Positions 1 to 5,686 are shown, numbered from the stretch's first letter. The stretch is 5,872 bases of DNA from Calditrichota bacterium (GCA_024278715.1 JAJRSN010000077.1:1-5872), one strand, 5' to 3'. Numbers and translations are program-made. The notes: generated by a model from the letters alone, not told the origin.

Positions 1-53
1 AAGGGATCGATCAGCGGCGGGTATTTCAGGTGAAAATTTTGTGTTTCATTCAT
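1..53 (-). CDS. 5' end of an unidentified protein (partial, runs off the window)
   Basis: Read on the minus strand, an ATG at 53-51 opens a frame that stays open to the window edge and begins MNETQNFHLKYPPLIDP. A strong Shine-Dalgarno, AAGGAGA (plus positions 58-64), sits about 5 nt before the ATG, which is the main reason to believe this is a real gene start. A second ATG at 49-47 is in another frame and hits TGA after seven codons, so it was not chosen. Only 17 full codons are visible. They show no signal peptide or recognisable motif, so no function is offered. The gene points away from the other genes in the window and is separated from them by about 1 kb of repeats. Confidence 0.6.
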   Translation of the reverse strand, partial: MNETQNFHLKYPPLIDP

Positions 54-104
54 CCGTTCTCCTTTCCAAACACGGGAGGCAGAACCGTTTCCGGCTCTAC
101 CCTA

Positions 105-133
105 CTCTCCCGCAACGGGAGAGGGGATTTTTT
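105..133 (+). repeat. Perfect 8-bp GC hairpin followed by T6
   Basis: CTCTCCCG (105-112) pairs exactly with CGGGAGAG (116-123) around a CAA loop, followed by GGGA and six T (128-133). The shape resembles a factor-independent terminator on the plus strand, but no plus-strand gene ends nearby and the T tract starts four bases after the stem. It lies upstream of the minus-strand gene at the left edge. CTCTCCCG also recurs at 5860-5867 near the right edge. A dispersed palindromic element is therefore at least as likely as a terminator. Confidence 0.45.
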
Positions 134-297
134 CCCTCGACCTCAGACCATATCCCGTCAAAAAGGGACTTAGGTCATTTGGCTCGGAGTAGCAATTAAA
201 GATTTACTTTTAAACTGCTGTTTCAATATATGGAATAATTATTTGTATCACAAGAAGAAAACAGGATTCAAAGAGAAAAAAATGGTCTTTCCTTAAG

Positions 298-336
298 AGT
301 TAAGGGTATAAGCGTTCAAGCGTTAAGCGACTTTTC
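298..336 (+). repeat. Left copy of the CGTTAAG-type heptad/octad array
   Basis: The stretch can be cut into AGTTAAG, GGTATAAG, CGTTCAAG, CGTTAAG and then CGACTTTTC. The same order of units ending in a CTTCTCC-like tail occurs four times between 5474 and 5712. This is the same degenerate repeat family in the same orientation, on the other side of the gene cluster. Confidence 0.55.
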
Positions 337-500
337 AAATAATGCATGATGCGTTTAAGGGATTTTCGTCTTTAAATCAATTTTCTTGACAAATCTGCTA
401 CGGAACAGGTTTTTAAAATTCAAATGGCCAAAACATTTTCAGGATTTTCCTGTTATTACTTTAATCTTCAAATTGTTTGGAATTTTTGTTATTCTGTAAC

Positions 501-540
501 TCGAATTTGTTTCGGATTTCGATATTCGAATTTCGGATTT
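501..540 (+). repeat. Short direct repeat of TCGAATTT/CGGATTT words
   Basis: TCGAATTT followed by TCGGATTT (501-519, with a GTT insert) is followed by a compact version, TCGAATTTCGGATTT (526-540). Related words in inverse orientation (CCGAAATT, CCGAAATC) occur near 912-954. Low complexity; no function is visible. Confidence 0.35.
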
Positions 541-581
541 ATGATTTTCATAAACCGTTAACCTTGTTAATTTGTAATTTG

Positions 582-596
582 TCTGCCGGAGGCGGA
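582..596. repeat. Small hairpin, TCTGCC / GGCGGA
   Basis: TCTGCC (582-587) pairs with GGCGGA (591-596) over a GGA loop, with one T-G wobble. It is followed by a run of seven A. It has no T tract on the correct side for a plus-strand terminator, so it is listed only as a short palindrome of the kind often dispersed between genes. Confidence 0.4.
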
Positions 597-610
597 AAAA
601 AATAAAACTG

Positions 611-650
611 CAAAGCTCTCAAAGGAGTCGCAAAGTACACAAAGGAAAAT
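611..650 (+). repeat. CAAAG tandem, two 20-nt units
   Basis: CAAAG begins at 611, 620, 631 and 640, giving alternating 9- and 11-nt spacings and thus two 20-nt units (611-630 and 631-650). Similar CAAAG-rich phrases are common low-complexity intergenic repeats in some bacterial genomes. No coding or RNA role is visible. Confidence 0.4.
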
Positions 651-712
651 AAATCATTATAGATTTCTGATCTCTGATTTCTCTTTTCTCATTTTTCATT
701 TTTCTTACCTGC

Positions 713-766
713 CACTCATCACGCATTACGCGTCACGATCTTGTCACTTTGTCACTCGTTACTTGT
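713..766 (+). repeat. 54-nt direct repeat, copy 1
   Basis: By eye this is identical, base for base, to 1025-1078. It begins CACTCATCACGCATTACG and ends CACTCGTTACTTGT, and it resolves into 7-, 8- and 11-nt units that each start with AC. A pyrimidine-rich tract precedes it, as it does copy 2. It belongs to the same degenerate family as the arrays at 5502-5528, 5631-5682 and 5736-5834. Confidence 0.8.
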
Positions 767-773
767 CACTTTT

Positions 774-800
774 TTACTCATCACACGTCACGCATCACGA
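774..800 (+). repeat. Short degenerate heptad array
   Basis: The run reads ACTCATC, ACACGTC, ACGCATC, ACGATA in 7-nt steps, so it belongs to the same ACNNNTY family as the 54-nt repeat just upstream. It ends next to the cloverleaf-like palindrome. Confidence 0.5.
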
Positions 801-829
801 TATTGTTAAATATCGATTTATTCTGAAGT

Positions 830-893
830 TAAGACCCCCCTTTTAATTTCCCCCCTTTGTAAGGGGGGAACGCCGAAGGCAAGGGGGGTCTTA
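830..893. repeat. Cloverleaf-like palindromic element (nested C6/G6 inverted repeats)
   Basis: The outer arms TAAGACCCCCCTT (830-842) and AAGGGGGGTCTTA (881-893) are a perfect 13-bp inverted repeat. Between them lie a second perfect hairpin, TTCCCCCCTT (848-857) with AAGGGGGGAA (861-870) over a 3-nt loop, and a mini-hairpin GCC-GAA-GGC (872-880). The 64-bp unit can therefore fold as a closed stem with two side arms, on either strand. Such AAGACCCCCC/GGGGGGTCTT palindromes are a known type of dispersed, MITE- or REP-like repeat. No transposase or target duplication is visible here. Confidence 0.75.
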
Positions 894-1024
894 TTTTCAA
901 ACAGCACAATCTCCGAAATTCCGAGCAATTAATAACATTAACATCCGAAATCTGGTTATGATCACGGCTTTCCGATAATCTTTTGTCTTTTTTCTTTTGT
1001 CCTTTTTCCTTCCCTGTTACTCAT

Positions 1025-1078
1025 CACTCATCACGCATTACGCGTCACGATCTTGTCACTTTGTCACTCGTTACTTGT
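1025..1078 (+). repeat. 54-nt direct repeat, copy 2, touching the radical SAM stop codon
   Basis: Exact copy of 713-766, in the same orientation with start points 312 nt apart. Its last base directly precedes the stop codon of the minus-strand gene (plus 1079-1081). The repeat phrase may continue into that codon: ACTTGTTTATTG here compares with ACTTGTTAATTG at 5759-5770. Confidence 0.8.
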
Positions 1079-2566
1079 TTATTGAAAAGCCAACTTTCTT
1101 GCCACACGTCGAAAGTGGTAACCGTAAATAGAGAGGCGGACCGCTAAAGGAAATTTTTCCGGAAATTTTGTCAACGAATAAACAAGCAGTTTCCAGTATT
1201 CAACTCGCCCTTTTTCCCACACGCCCAAAATCCACAGCGATCTTAAAAAGGCTTTAATTTCATCCTTCGAAAGCGCGCCCACTTTTCGGATGGGAAGTTT
1301 ATAATCGCTTAAGAATGTTTTAAGGCGCTGATAAAAGCCCGAAGGCTCGTACAGGTTTTTAAGCAACTGCCGGTAGCCCTTTTTCAGAGAAGCAATATCC
1401 ATTTTGGGAACAAAATTCGTGCTTCCGTCCATATTATCCCCGCTCATGGTCTTGATCAGCCGGTTCTCTTTGCGCATGCGTTCAAACAGGCGTGTACCGG
1501 TGGGAGCGTTTAACAAGCCCACCATTGCGGTAATAATTCCGCTTTGCTGGATGAATTTCCGTTGAATCTCAAAAATTTCCGGGGGATCGTGATCAAATCC
1601 CACAATAAAACCGCCGCTTACAATGAGTCCGTTTTGCTGTAAGCTTTTTATCGCTTTCAAAAGATCGCGACCGCAGTTTTGTTTTTTATTGCTTTCGGTC
1701 AGGCTCATATCATTTGGTGTTTCGATTCCTATGAATATTGAATCAAAGCCGGCGCGGACCATTAAATCCATCAAGACCTTATCGTCAGCCAAATTGATTG
1801 AGGCTTCGGTGATAAAAGAAAAGGGATAGTCATGAGCCTCCATCCATTCAATCATAGCCGGCAATACTTCGTGTTTTAATGTTTTGCGATTTCCGATAAA
1901 ATTATCATCCACAATAAACACGCTTCCCCTCCAGCCCAAGTCGTAAAGCGATTGCAGCTCTTTTACAAATTGCTCCGCCGATTTGGTTCGAGGTTTATGT
2001 CCGTTTAGCACGGTAACGTTGCAGAAATCGCAGTCAAACGGACATCCTCTGGAAAACTGCAAACTAAGGTTGGCATATTTATCCATCTCCAATAAATCCC
2101 AACGCGGAATGGGCGTTTGTTTAACATCAGGGAATTCAGCGGAATGGTACATTTTTTTCGGTTTGCCTTTTTCCAAATCCGCCAAAAACTGCGGCAACGT
2201 CATCTCAGCCTCATTCAAAACATAATGATCCACATCCTTTAAAAGCTGGGGATCGGTGGTAACCAACGGACCGCCCGTTACTACCGGTAATCCGACCTTT
2301 TTGGCGCGTTGAATAACTTCACGCATCGAATTTATATGAATATTCATGCCGCTTAAAAAGAGATAGTCCGCCCGGAGGAGGTCTTCATCGGTTAAGGGGC
2401 TTACATTCATGTCTATCAGCTTCAGATTCCAATCTTCCGGTAACAATGCCGCCACCGTAAGCAAACCTAACGGCGGTTCGGAAGATTTTTTGGAGATAAA
2501 CTTTAAAGCGTGACGAAAACTCCAGAACGTGGTCGGCGTTCTCGGAGAGACCAATAATATATTCAT
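1079..2566 (-). CDS. B12-binding domain radical SAM protein (DUF4070 type)
   Basis: A 495-residue protein with the layout of cobalamin-dependent radical SAM enzymes. Residues 1-150 form a Rossmann-like B12-binding region (MNILLVSPR start, PPLGLLTVAALLP at 31-43, GGP at 98-100). The radical SAM core follows with the [4Fe-4S] motif C175-x3-C179-x2-C182, then VDDNFIGN near 219-226 and GIETP at 280-284. The tail from about 390 matches what I recall of DUF4070. Such enzymes use S-adenosylmethionine and cobalamin, often to methylate unreactive carbons; the hopanoid C-2 methylase HpnP is a relative. No hopanoid or other pathway genes are nearby, so the substrate is unknown. Length fits the family. 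The start is supported by AGAGGA (plus 2572-2577) five bases upstream. Transcribed divergently from the kinase operon. The stop codon abuts a 54-nt repeat. Confidence 0.9.
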   Translation of the reverse strand: MNILLVSPRTPTTFWSFRHALKFISKKSSEPPLGLLTVAALLPEDWNLKLIDMNVSPLTDEDLLRADYLFLSGMNIHINSMREVIQRAKKVGLPVVTGGPLVTTDPQLLKDVDHYVLNEAEMTLPQFLADLEKGKPKKMYHSAEFPDVKQTPIPRWDLLEMDKYANLSLQFSRGCPFDCDFCNVTVLNGHKPRTKSAEQFVKELQSLYDLGWRGSVFIVDDNFIGNRKTLKHEVLPAMIEWMEAHDYPFSFITEASINLADDKVLMDLMVRAGFDSIFIGIETPNDMSLTESNKKQNCGRDLLKAIKSLQQNGLIVSGGFIVGFDHDPPEIFEIQRKFIQQSGIITAMVGLLNAPTGTRLFERMRKENRLIKTMSGDNMDGSTNFVPKMDIASLKKGYRQLLKNLYEPSGFYQRLKTFLSDYKLPIRKVGALSKDEIKAFLRSLWILGVWEKGRVEYWKLLVYSLTKFPEKFPLAVRLSIYGYHFRRVARKLAFQ

Positions 2567-2610
2567 TTTAGTCCTCTTTACTTTTCTTTTTTTTTCTCGG
2601 AAAAATTGTT

Positions 2611-2639
2611 AAAATAAAGATAGTACTAACGTTATTCAA
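2611..2639 (-). promoter_or_regulatory. Sigma70-like promoter of the radical SAM gene
   Basis: On the minus strand, TTGAAT (plus 2634-2639) and TATTTT (plus 2611-2616) are separated by exactly 17 bp, giving a plausible -35/-10 pair. Transcription would begin near 2604, leaving a leader of about 37 nt that includes the AGAGGA ribosome binding site. The operator-like direct repeats lie immediately upstream of the -35. Predicted by eye only. Confidence 0.5.
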
Positions 2640-2661
2640 AAAATGTAAAAGAAATGTAAAA
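2640..2661. promoter_or_regulatory. Tandem 11-bp direct repeats, candidate OmpR/PhoB-family operator
   Basis: Two adjacent 11-mers, AAAATGTAAAA (2640-2650) and GAAATGTAAAA (2651-2661), differ at one base. They contain GTAAA (2645-2649), six bases, then GTAAA (2656-2660). Direct half-sites at 11-bp spacing are typical of OmpR/PhoB regulators, and GTAAA-N5-GTAAA is the published CpxR-type box. The pair ends four bases before the kinase ATG and sits just upstream of the divergent promoter's -35, where an activator of the radical SAM gene would bind. The regulator encoded at 3679-4395 is the obvious candidate, by inference. Confidence 0.45.
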
Positions 2662-2665
2662 TATT

Positions 2666-3682
2666 ATGAAAAAACGCATCAATCTTTTCCACCCGTTATT
2701 GATCTTTATTTTAATGCAGATTGCCTGGATTTCGTTATTAGCGCTCTGGATTTACTGGTACAGCTCCAACTACCTTCTTATCAAACAGGCGGGAGAGCGG
2801 TTTTTACCCCAATTTATAAACGTTTCTACCAGAACCCAACTTTTTACCTTGATTTTTGGTCTGGTTCTCTTGATCTTGCTTTTAGGAGGAATGTACTTTG
2901 TTTTTATCTATCTGACCCGGCAAATTAATATCAATTTACTTTATGAAAATTTTATTGCCAACTTCACCCACGAGCTGAAGTCTCCTTTGGCTTCCATCCA
3001 GCTTTATCTGGAAACCCTGCACCGGAGCAATGTTTCCGAAGAAATCAGACAAGAATTTCTGGAACGCATGTTAATGGATACTCAGCGGCTAAAACGCATT
3101 ATCGACGCGATTTTGGATATTTCTCAAATCGAGCAGAAAAAGAAACTTTACAATTTGGAACTTTATCCTGCCGATAAAATTGTAAAAGAATTGATCAAAG
3201 AGTGTCAACATCAGTTTAAAATATCGCCGGAGCAAATCAAAATCAGCGGTAAAATCAGTGGAAAGTGGGCTGTGGATCGAGACGCGATGCTGATGGTGTT
3301 TGCCAATCTGATCGACAACGCGCTGAAGTACACGTCCGGCGAGTTACAATTATCCATTCGCCTGCGGCAAAAAAACAATCAAATGATTCTGGAATTCAGC
3401 GACAACGGAATCGGCATCGATCCGGAAGAACAAAAACGGATCTTTCAAAAATTCTATCGTATATCGGTTCCGCATAAACCCGATATTCGCGGTACCGGAC
3501 TCGGTTTGTACATGGCTCGCGAAATTGTACGCGGTCACGGCGGTAAAATCAGCGTGACCAGTGAAGGCTTGAATAAAGGAACAACTTTTATTTTAACATT
3601 TCCGTTACGTGCGGAAAAAGACAGAACCAAATCCGTTTTTGCAAAACCGCTAAATATAGTAAAAAGGATGTACAAAAAATGA
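2666..3682 (+). CDS. Two-component sensor histidine kinase, membrane-bound, without HAMP
   Basis: A 338-residue membrane sensor kinase. Two hydrophobic segments (about 11-32 and 58-83) enclose an outer loop of only about 25 residues, and no HAMP domain separates the second segment from the kinase core. HisKA carries the H box FTHELKSP with phosphoacceptor His102. The ATPase domain has the N box (NLIDNALKY, 214-222), G1 (DNGIGI, 246-251), F box (FQKFYR, 260-265) and G2 (GTGLGL, 276-281), so all catalytic elements are present. It should autophosphorylate His102 and pass phosphate to the regulator encoded next. The small loop argues against a large periplasmic ligand domain; the signal may be sensed in or at the membrane, or through a partner. 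The chosen ATG gives a normal KKR start before the first membrane helix but has no clear Shine-Dalgarno. The stop overlaps the regulator start by 4 bp. Confidence 0.93.
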   Translation: MKKRINLFHPLLIFILMQIAWISLLALWIYWYSSNYLLIKQAGERFLPQFINVSTRTQLFTLIFGLVLLILLLGGMYFVFIYLTRQININLLYENFIANFTHELKSPLASIQLYLETLHRSNVSEEIRQEFLERMLMDTQRLKRIIDAILDISQIEQKKKLYNLELYPADKIVKELIKECQHQFKISPEQIKISGKISGKWAVDRDAMLMVFANLIDNALKYTSGELQLSIRLRQKNNQMILEFSDNGIGIDPEEQKRIFQKFYRISVPHKPDIRGTGLGLYMAREIVRGHGGKISVTSEGLNKGTTFILTFPLRAEKDRTKSVFAKPLNIVKRMYKK

Positions 3683-4395
3683 GCCACATTTTAATAGTCG
3701 AAGACGAAGAGTCGTTGGCGCTGGGACTTCAATTCAATCTAAAAGCCGAGGGCTATCGGGTAACGCTGGCAAAGGACGGGCAGGAAGCTCTGAAATATCT
3801 GGATGAAAATAAATTTGATCTGGTGATTCTGGATATCATGCTTCCCTATTACGACGGTTTTGAGATCGCGCGACACATCCGTCAACAGTCGGAACAGCTA
3901 CCTATTTTGATTCTCACCGCGCGCAAGGGTCTTGACGATAAACTAAAAGGGCTGAAACTGGGAGCCGATGATTATTTAACCAAACCTTTTGCGCTTGACG
4001 AGCTGCTATTGAGAGTACAGCGAATATTACAACGAAAGGCATGGTACCGGGGAGACAGCTCCTCACATTACAAATTGGGCAATTTTGAAATAGATTTTGA
4101 ATCTTTGCAGATTAAAGGCAAAGAACAAACCATAATGCTTACACTTTTAGAAGCGAATGTTCTGAGATATTTGCTTGAACATCAGGGGAAAGTCGTTTCA
4201 AGACAGGAACTATTGGAAAACGTCTGGAACATCGATTCCGAAATCGAAACGCGTACGGTTGATATTTTCATTGCACGTTTACGAAAATACCTGGAAGACG
4301 ATCCCTCAAATCCGCGTTGGATACAAAGCGTGCGAGGCGCGGGATACATGATTCCGGAAATAGATAAAAAGGATAAAACGAAAAACGACACATAA
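3679..4395 (+). CDS. OmpR/PhoB-family response regulator
   Basis: A 238-residue regulator of standard length. The N-terminal receiver domain (about 3-117) shows the acidic pocket E8-D9, phosphoacceptor Asp52 (LVILDIMLP), Thr80 and Lys102 (TKPF). The C-terminal winged-helix DNA-binding domain (about 131-226) has the recognition helix TVDIFIARLRKYL and ends with the family's typical RGAGY. Phosphorylation by the kinase encoded just upstream should promote dimerisation on direct-repeat DNA sites. The start ATG overlaps the kinase stop (ATGA), and AAAGGA (3663-3668) lies 10 nt upstream, so the two are translationally coupled. Candidate targets visible here are the 11-bp direct repeats at 2640-2661, which could govern both its own operon and the divergent radical SAM gene. 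The exact subfamily (PhoP, CpxR, PhoB and so on) cannot be told from sequence alone. Confidence 0.95.
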   Translation: MSHILIVEDEESLALGLQFNLKAEGYRVTLAKDGQEALKYLDENKFDLVILDIMLPYYDGFEIARHIRQQSEQLPILILTARKGLDDKLKGLKLGADDYLTKPFALDELLLRVQRILQRKAWYRGDSSSHYKLGNFEIDFESLQIKGKEQTIMLTLLEANVLRYLLEHQGKVVSRQELLENVWNIDSEIETRTVDIFIARLRKYLEDDPSNPRWIQSVRGAGYMIPEIDKKDKTKNDT

Positions 4396-4419
4396 TTTAG
4401 ATTGTATATTCAAAATGGC

Positions 4420-4442
4420 TGAAACCCGTAATTTCGGTTTCA
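4420..4442 (+). terminator. Weak hairpin downstream of the regulator operon
   Basis: GAAACC (4421-4426) pairs with GGTTTC (4436-4441), extended by T4420-A4442. With one bulged C the stem can include CCG/CGG over a TAATTT loop. It lies 25 nt after the regulator stop, a sensible place for a terminator, but no T tract follows, so efficient factor-independent termination is doubtful. Confidence 0.25.
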
Positions 4443-4452
4443 TTCTCCGGCT

Positions 4453-4500
4453 ATAAAATGATCGGGATGATTTTTATTTAAACTTTATGAATCATTTTAT
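4453..4500. repeat. Perfect 10-bp inverted repeat before the methyltransferase
   Basis: ATAAAATGAT (4453-4462) and ATCATTTTAT (4491-4500) are exact inverse copies 28 nt apart. The right arm lies just before the first methyltransferase codons. It may be an operator, an mRNA hairpin that hides the initiation region, or chance in AT-rich DNA. Confidence 0.4.
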
Positions 4501-4512
4501 TAAATCTTAGCC

Positions 4513-5441
4513 ATGGGAAAATAAAAATAACGCCAAATTTTGATGAGTCCGCGGATTTTGTTTTATTTGAGGGCGACGCATTAGAGCTGTTATCTCAAAT
4601 TCCCGATAAAACAATTCAATTAGTCGTAACCTCTCCCCCTTACAACATCAATAAAGCTTACGAGACAAAACTCCTCATGGATGAATATCTTCGCCAGCAA
4701 AAAAAGATAATCAGAGAAAGCGTTCGGGTTTTAGATGATCGGGGGAGTATCTGCTGGGAAGTCGGTAATTATGTGGAAAACGGTGAGATCATTCCTCTGG
4801 ATATTCTTTTATATCCCATATTTTCTTCATTAAATTTACATTTGCGTAATCGCATTGTCTGGCATTTCGGTCATGGTTTGCACGCCAAAAAACGCTTCTC
4901 GGGCAGGTACGAGGTTATTCTTTGGTTTACAAAGGAAAATGAATATGTTTTTAATCTGGACGCCGTCAGAATTCCGCAAAAATATCCCGATAAAAAGCAT
5001 TTTAAAGGTCCGAATAAAGGGGAGTTATCCGGACATCCTTTGGGTAAAAATCCAAGCGACGTCTGGGAAATACCTAACGTTAAATCGAATCATGTGGAAA
5101 AAACGATTCATCCCTGTCAATTTCCCATAGAGCTGATAGAAAGATTAGTACTTGCTTTGACAAATAAAGGAGACTGGGTTTTGGATCCTTTCATGGGAGT
5201 CGGTAGTACAGCCATCGCGGCATTAATGCACGGACGTAAGGCGATAGGCGCCGAAATCATGTCTGAATATGTGGAAATTGCCAAGAAACGAATAAAATTA
5301 GCTGAAAACGGAAAACTGAGAATCCGTCCGATGGAACGGTTGGTTTACGATCCCAACGGTAAAGTCAGGAACATTCCTCCTAAATTTGTTCAGCTTAAAT
5401 CCGATCAAAAACAGCTCGATCTATTTGAAAAACAGAAATAA
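4513..5441 (+). CDS. DNA methyltransferase, beta class (N4-C/N6-A), with disrupted or non-canonical 5' end
   Basis: Motif order IV, target region, X, I marks a beta-class amino-methyltransferase. Motif IV, VTSPPYN, is encoded at 4626-4646; motif X, TIHPCQFP, near 5103-5126; the S-adenosylmethionine loop VLDPFMGVGST at 5178-5210. TSPPY fits the N4-cytosine signature, though this motif does not fix base specificity. The first in-frame ATG (4677) would drop motif IV, so it cannot start an active enzyme. The frame is open from 4491 but has no ATG, GTG or TTG before 4677. ATG at 4513 fits by position but is one base out of frame: a single extra A in the run at 4518-4521 would give MGKIKITPNF joined to the rest, about 309 residues. 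Either a one-base deletion, a sequencing error, or initiation at a rare codon such as ATT (4494) explains this. The C terminus carries QLDLF. No restriction endonuclease is adjacent in the window. Confidence 0.85.
5412..5426 (+). other. QLDLF sliding-clamp binding peptide encoded in the methyltransferase tail
   Basis: The five codons CAG CTC GAT CTA TTT encode QLDLF, four residues before the end of the protein and after a charged, probably flexible stretch. This matches the bacterial beta-clamp binding consensus QL(S/D)LF, which is typically placed at protein termini. Function here is inferred from the motif alone. Confidence 0.5.
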
Positions 5442-5473
5442 CGTTTAAAATTCAATGGTCTTCTCAAATGAAG

Positions 5474-5499
5474 CGCATAAGCGTTAAGCGGACTTCTCC
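5474..5499 (+). repeat. CGTTAAG-type array, copy R1
   Basis: Units CGCATAAG, CGTTAAG, CGGACTTC, then TCC. It is followed directly by an ACTCATC-type heptad array, giving a composite unit. Confidence 0.6.
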
Positions 5500-5501
5500 A
5501 A

Positions 5502-5528
5502 TCACTCATCACGCATTACGCATCACGA
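5502..5528 (+). repeat. ACNNNTY heptad array, copy R1
   Basis: ACTCATC, ACGCATT, ACGCATC, ACGA in strict 7-nt steps. It matches the first part of the 54-nt repeats at the left but has ACGCATC where they have ACGCGTC. Confidence 0.65.
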
Positions 5529-5533
5529 CAGTT

Positions 5534-5573
5534 CGTTAAGCGTGTAAGGGTTAAGGGTTAAGCGGGCTTCTCC
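5534..5573 (+). repeat. CGTTAAG-type array, copy R2
   Basis: Units CGTTAAG, CGTGTAAG, GGTTAAG, GGTTAAG, CGGGCTTC, then TCC. The duplicated GGTTAAG suggests slippage expansion relative to the other copies. Confidence 0.65.
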
Positions 5574-5591
5574 GGTCACTTCGTTACTTTT

Positions 5592-5630
5592 CGTTAATCG
5601 TTAAGCGTATAAGCGTTAAGCGGCTTCTCC
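5592..5630 (+). repeat. CGTTAAG-type array, copy R3
   Basis: Units CGTTAAT, CGTTAAG, CGTATAAG, CGTTAAG, CGGCTTC, then TCC. It is followed by GTCACTCGTAAC, the start of another AC-type array. Confidence 0.65.
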
Positions 5631-5682
5631 AGTCACTCGTAACTTTGTTACTTTGTCACTCGTTACTCATCACGCATCACGG
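5631..5682 (+). repeat. ACNNNTY-type array, copy R2
   Basis: AGTC, ACTCGTA, ACTTTGTT, ACTTTGTC, ACTCGTT, ACTCATC, ACGCATC, ACGG in 7- and 8-nt steps. Here only one ACGCAT unit separates the ACTCATC and ACG ends. Confidence 0.6.
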
Positions 5683-5686
5683 AATT

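Larger units (their letters stand above)
54..1078. other. 1-kb non-coding region built of repeats and palindromes
   Basis: No coding frame is visible on either strand. The region holds the leader and ribosome binding site of the left-edge gene, a GC hairpin (105-123), a CGTTAAG-type array (298-336), a TCGAATTT-type repeat (501-540), a small hairpin (582-596), a CAAAG repeat (611-650), pyrimidine-rich tracts (about 664-708 and 980-1017), two copies of a 54-nt repeat (713-766, 1025-1078), and a cloverleaf-like palindrome (830-893). The stretches at about 134-297 and 337-500 are AT-rich, and I see nothing assignable there. I found no tRNA or rRNA and no riboswitch I could recognise. Confidence 0.75.

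Noticed and set aside
386..417. TTGACA promoter at 386-391
   Set aside because: No good -10 at 16-18 bp (nearest TTTTAA is at 19 bp) and no gene or recognisable RNA follows.
1623..2225. Plus-strand open frames of 68 and 80 codons inside the radical SAM gene
   Set aside because: They are antisense to a well-supported gene with intact motifs, have no recognisable domain, and look like shadows.
1079..2566. Naming the radical SAM gene hpnP (hopanoid C-2 methylase)
   Set aside because: Overall architecture is shared by many B12 radical SAM proteins, and no hopanoid or squalene genes are nearby.
3265..3538. Short frames inside the kinase gene on both strands (70 and 62 codons)
   Set aside because: They overlap the conserved ATPase domain in other frames and show no independent coding signals.
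4182..4391. Minus-strand 69-codon frame opposite the regulator
   Set aside because: It is antisense to the conserved winged-helix domain, with no supporting motif or ribosome binding site.
4420..4442. Strong intrinsic terminator after the regulator
   Set aside because: The hairpin is short and not followed by a T tract, so it is kept only as a low-confidence feature.
4855..5130. 91-codon frame within the methyltransferase
   Set aside because: It is an alternative-frame shadow of the target-recognition region, which is well conserved in the main frame.
4677..5441. Taking ATG 4677 as the true methyltransferase start
   Set aside because: It removes the catalytic motif TSPPY encoded in the same frame just upstream, and no ribosome binding site precedes it.
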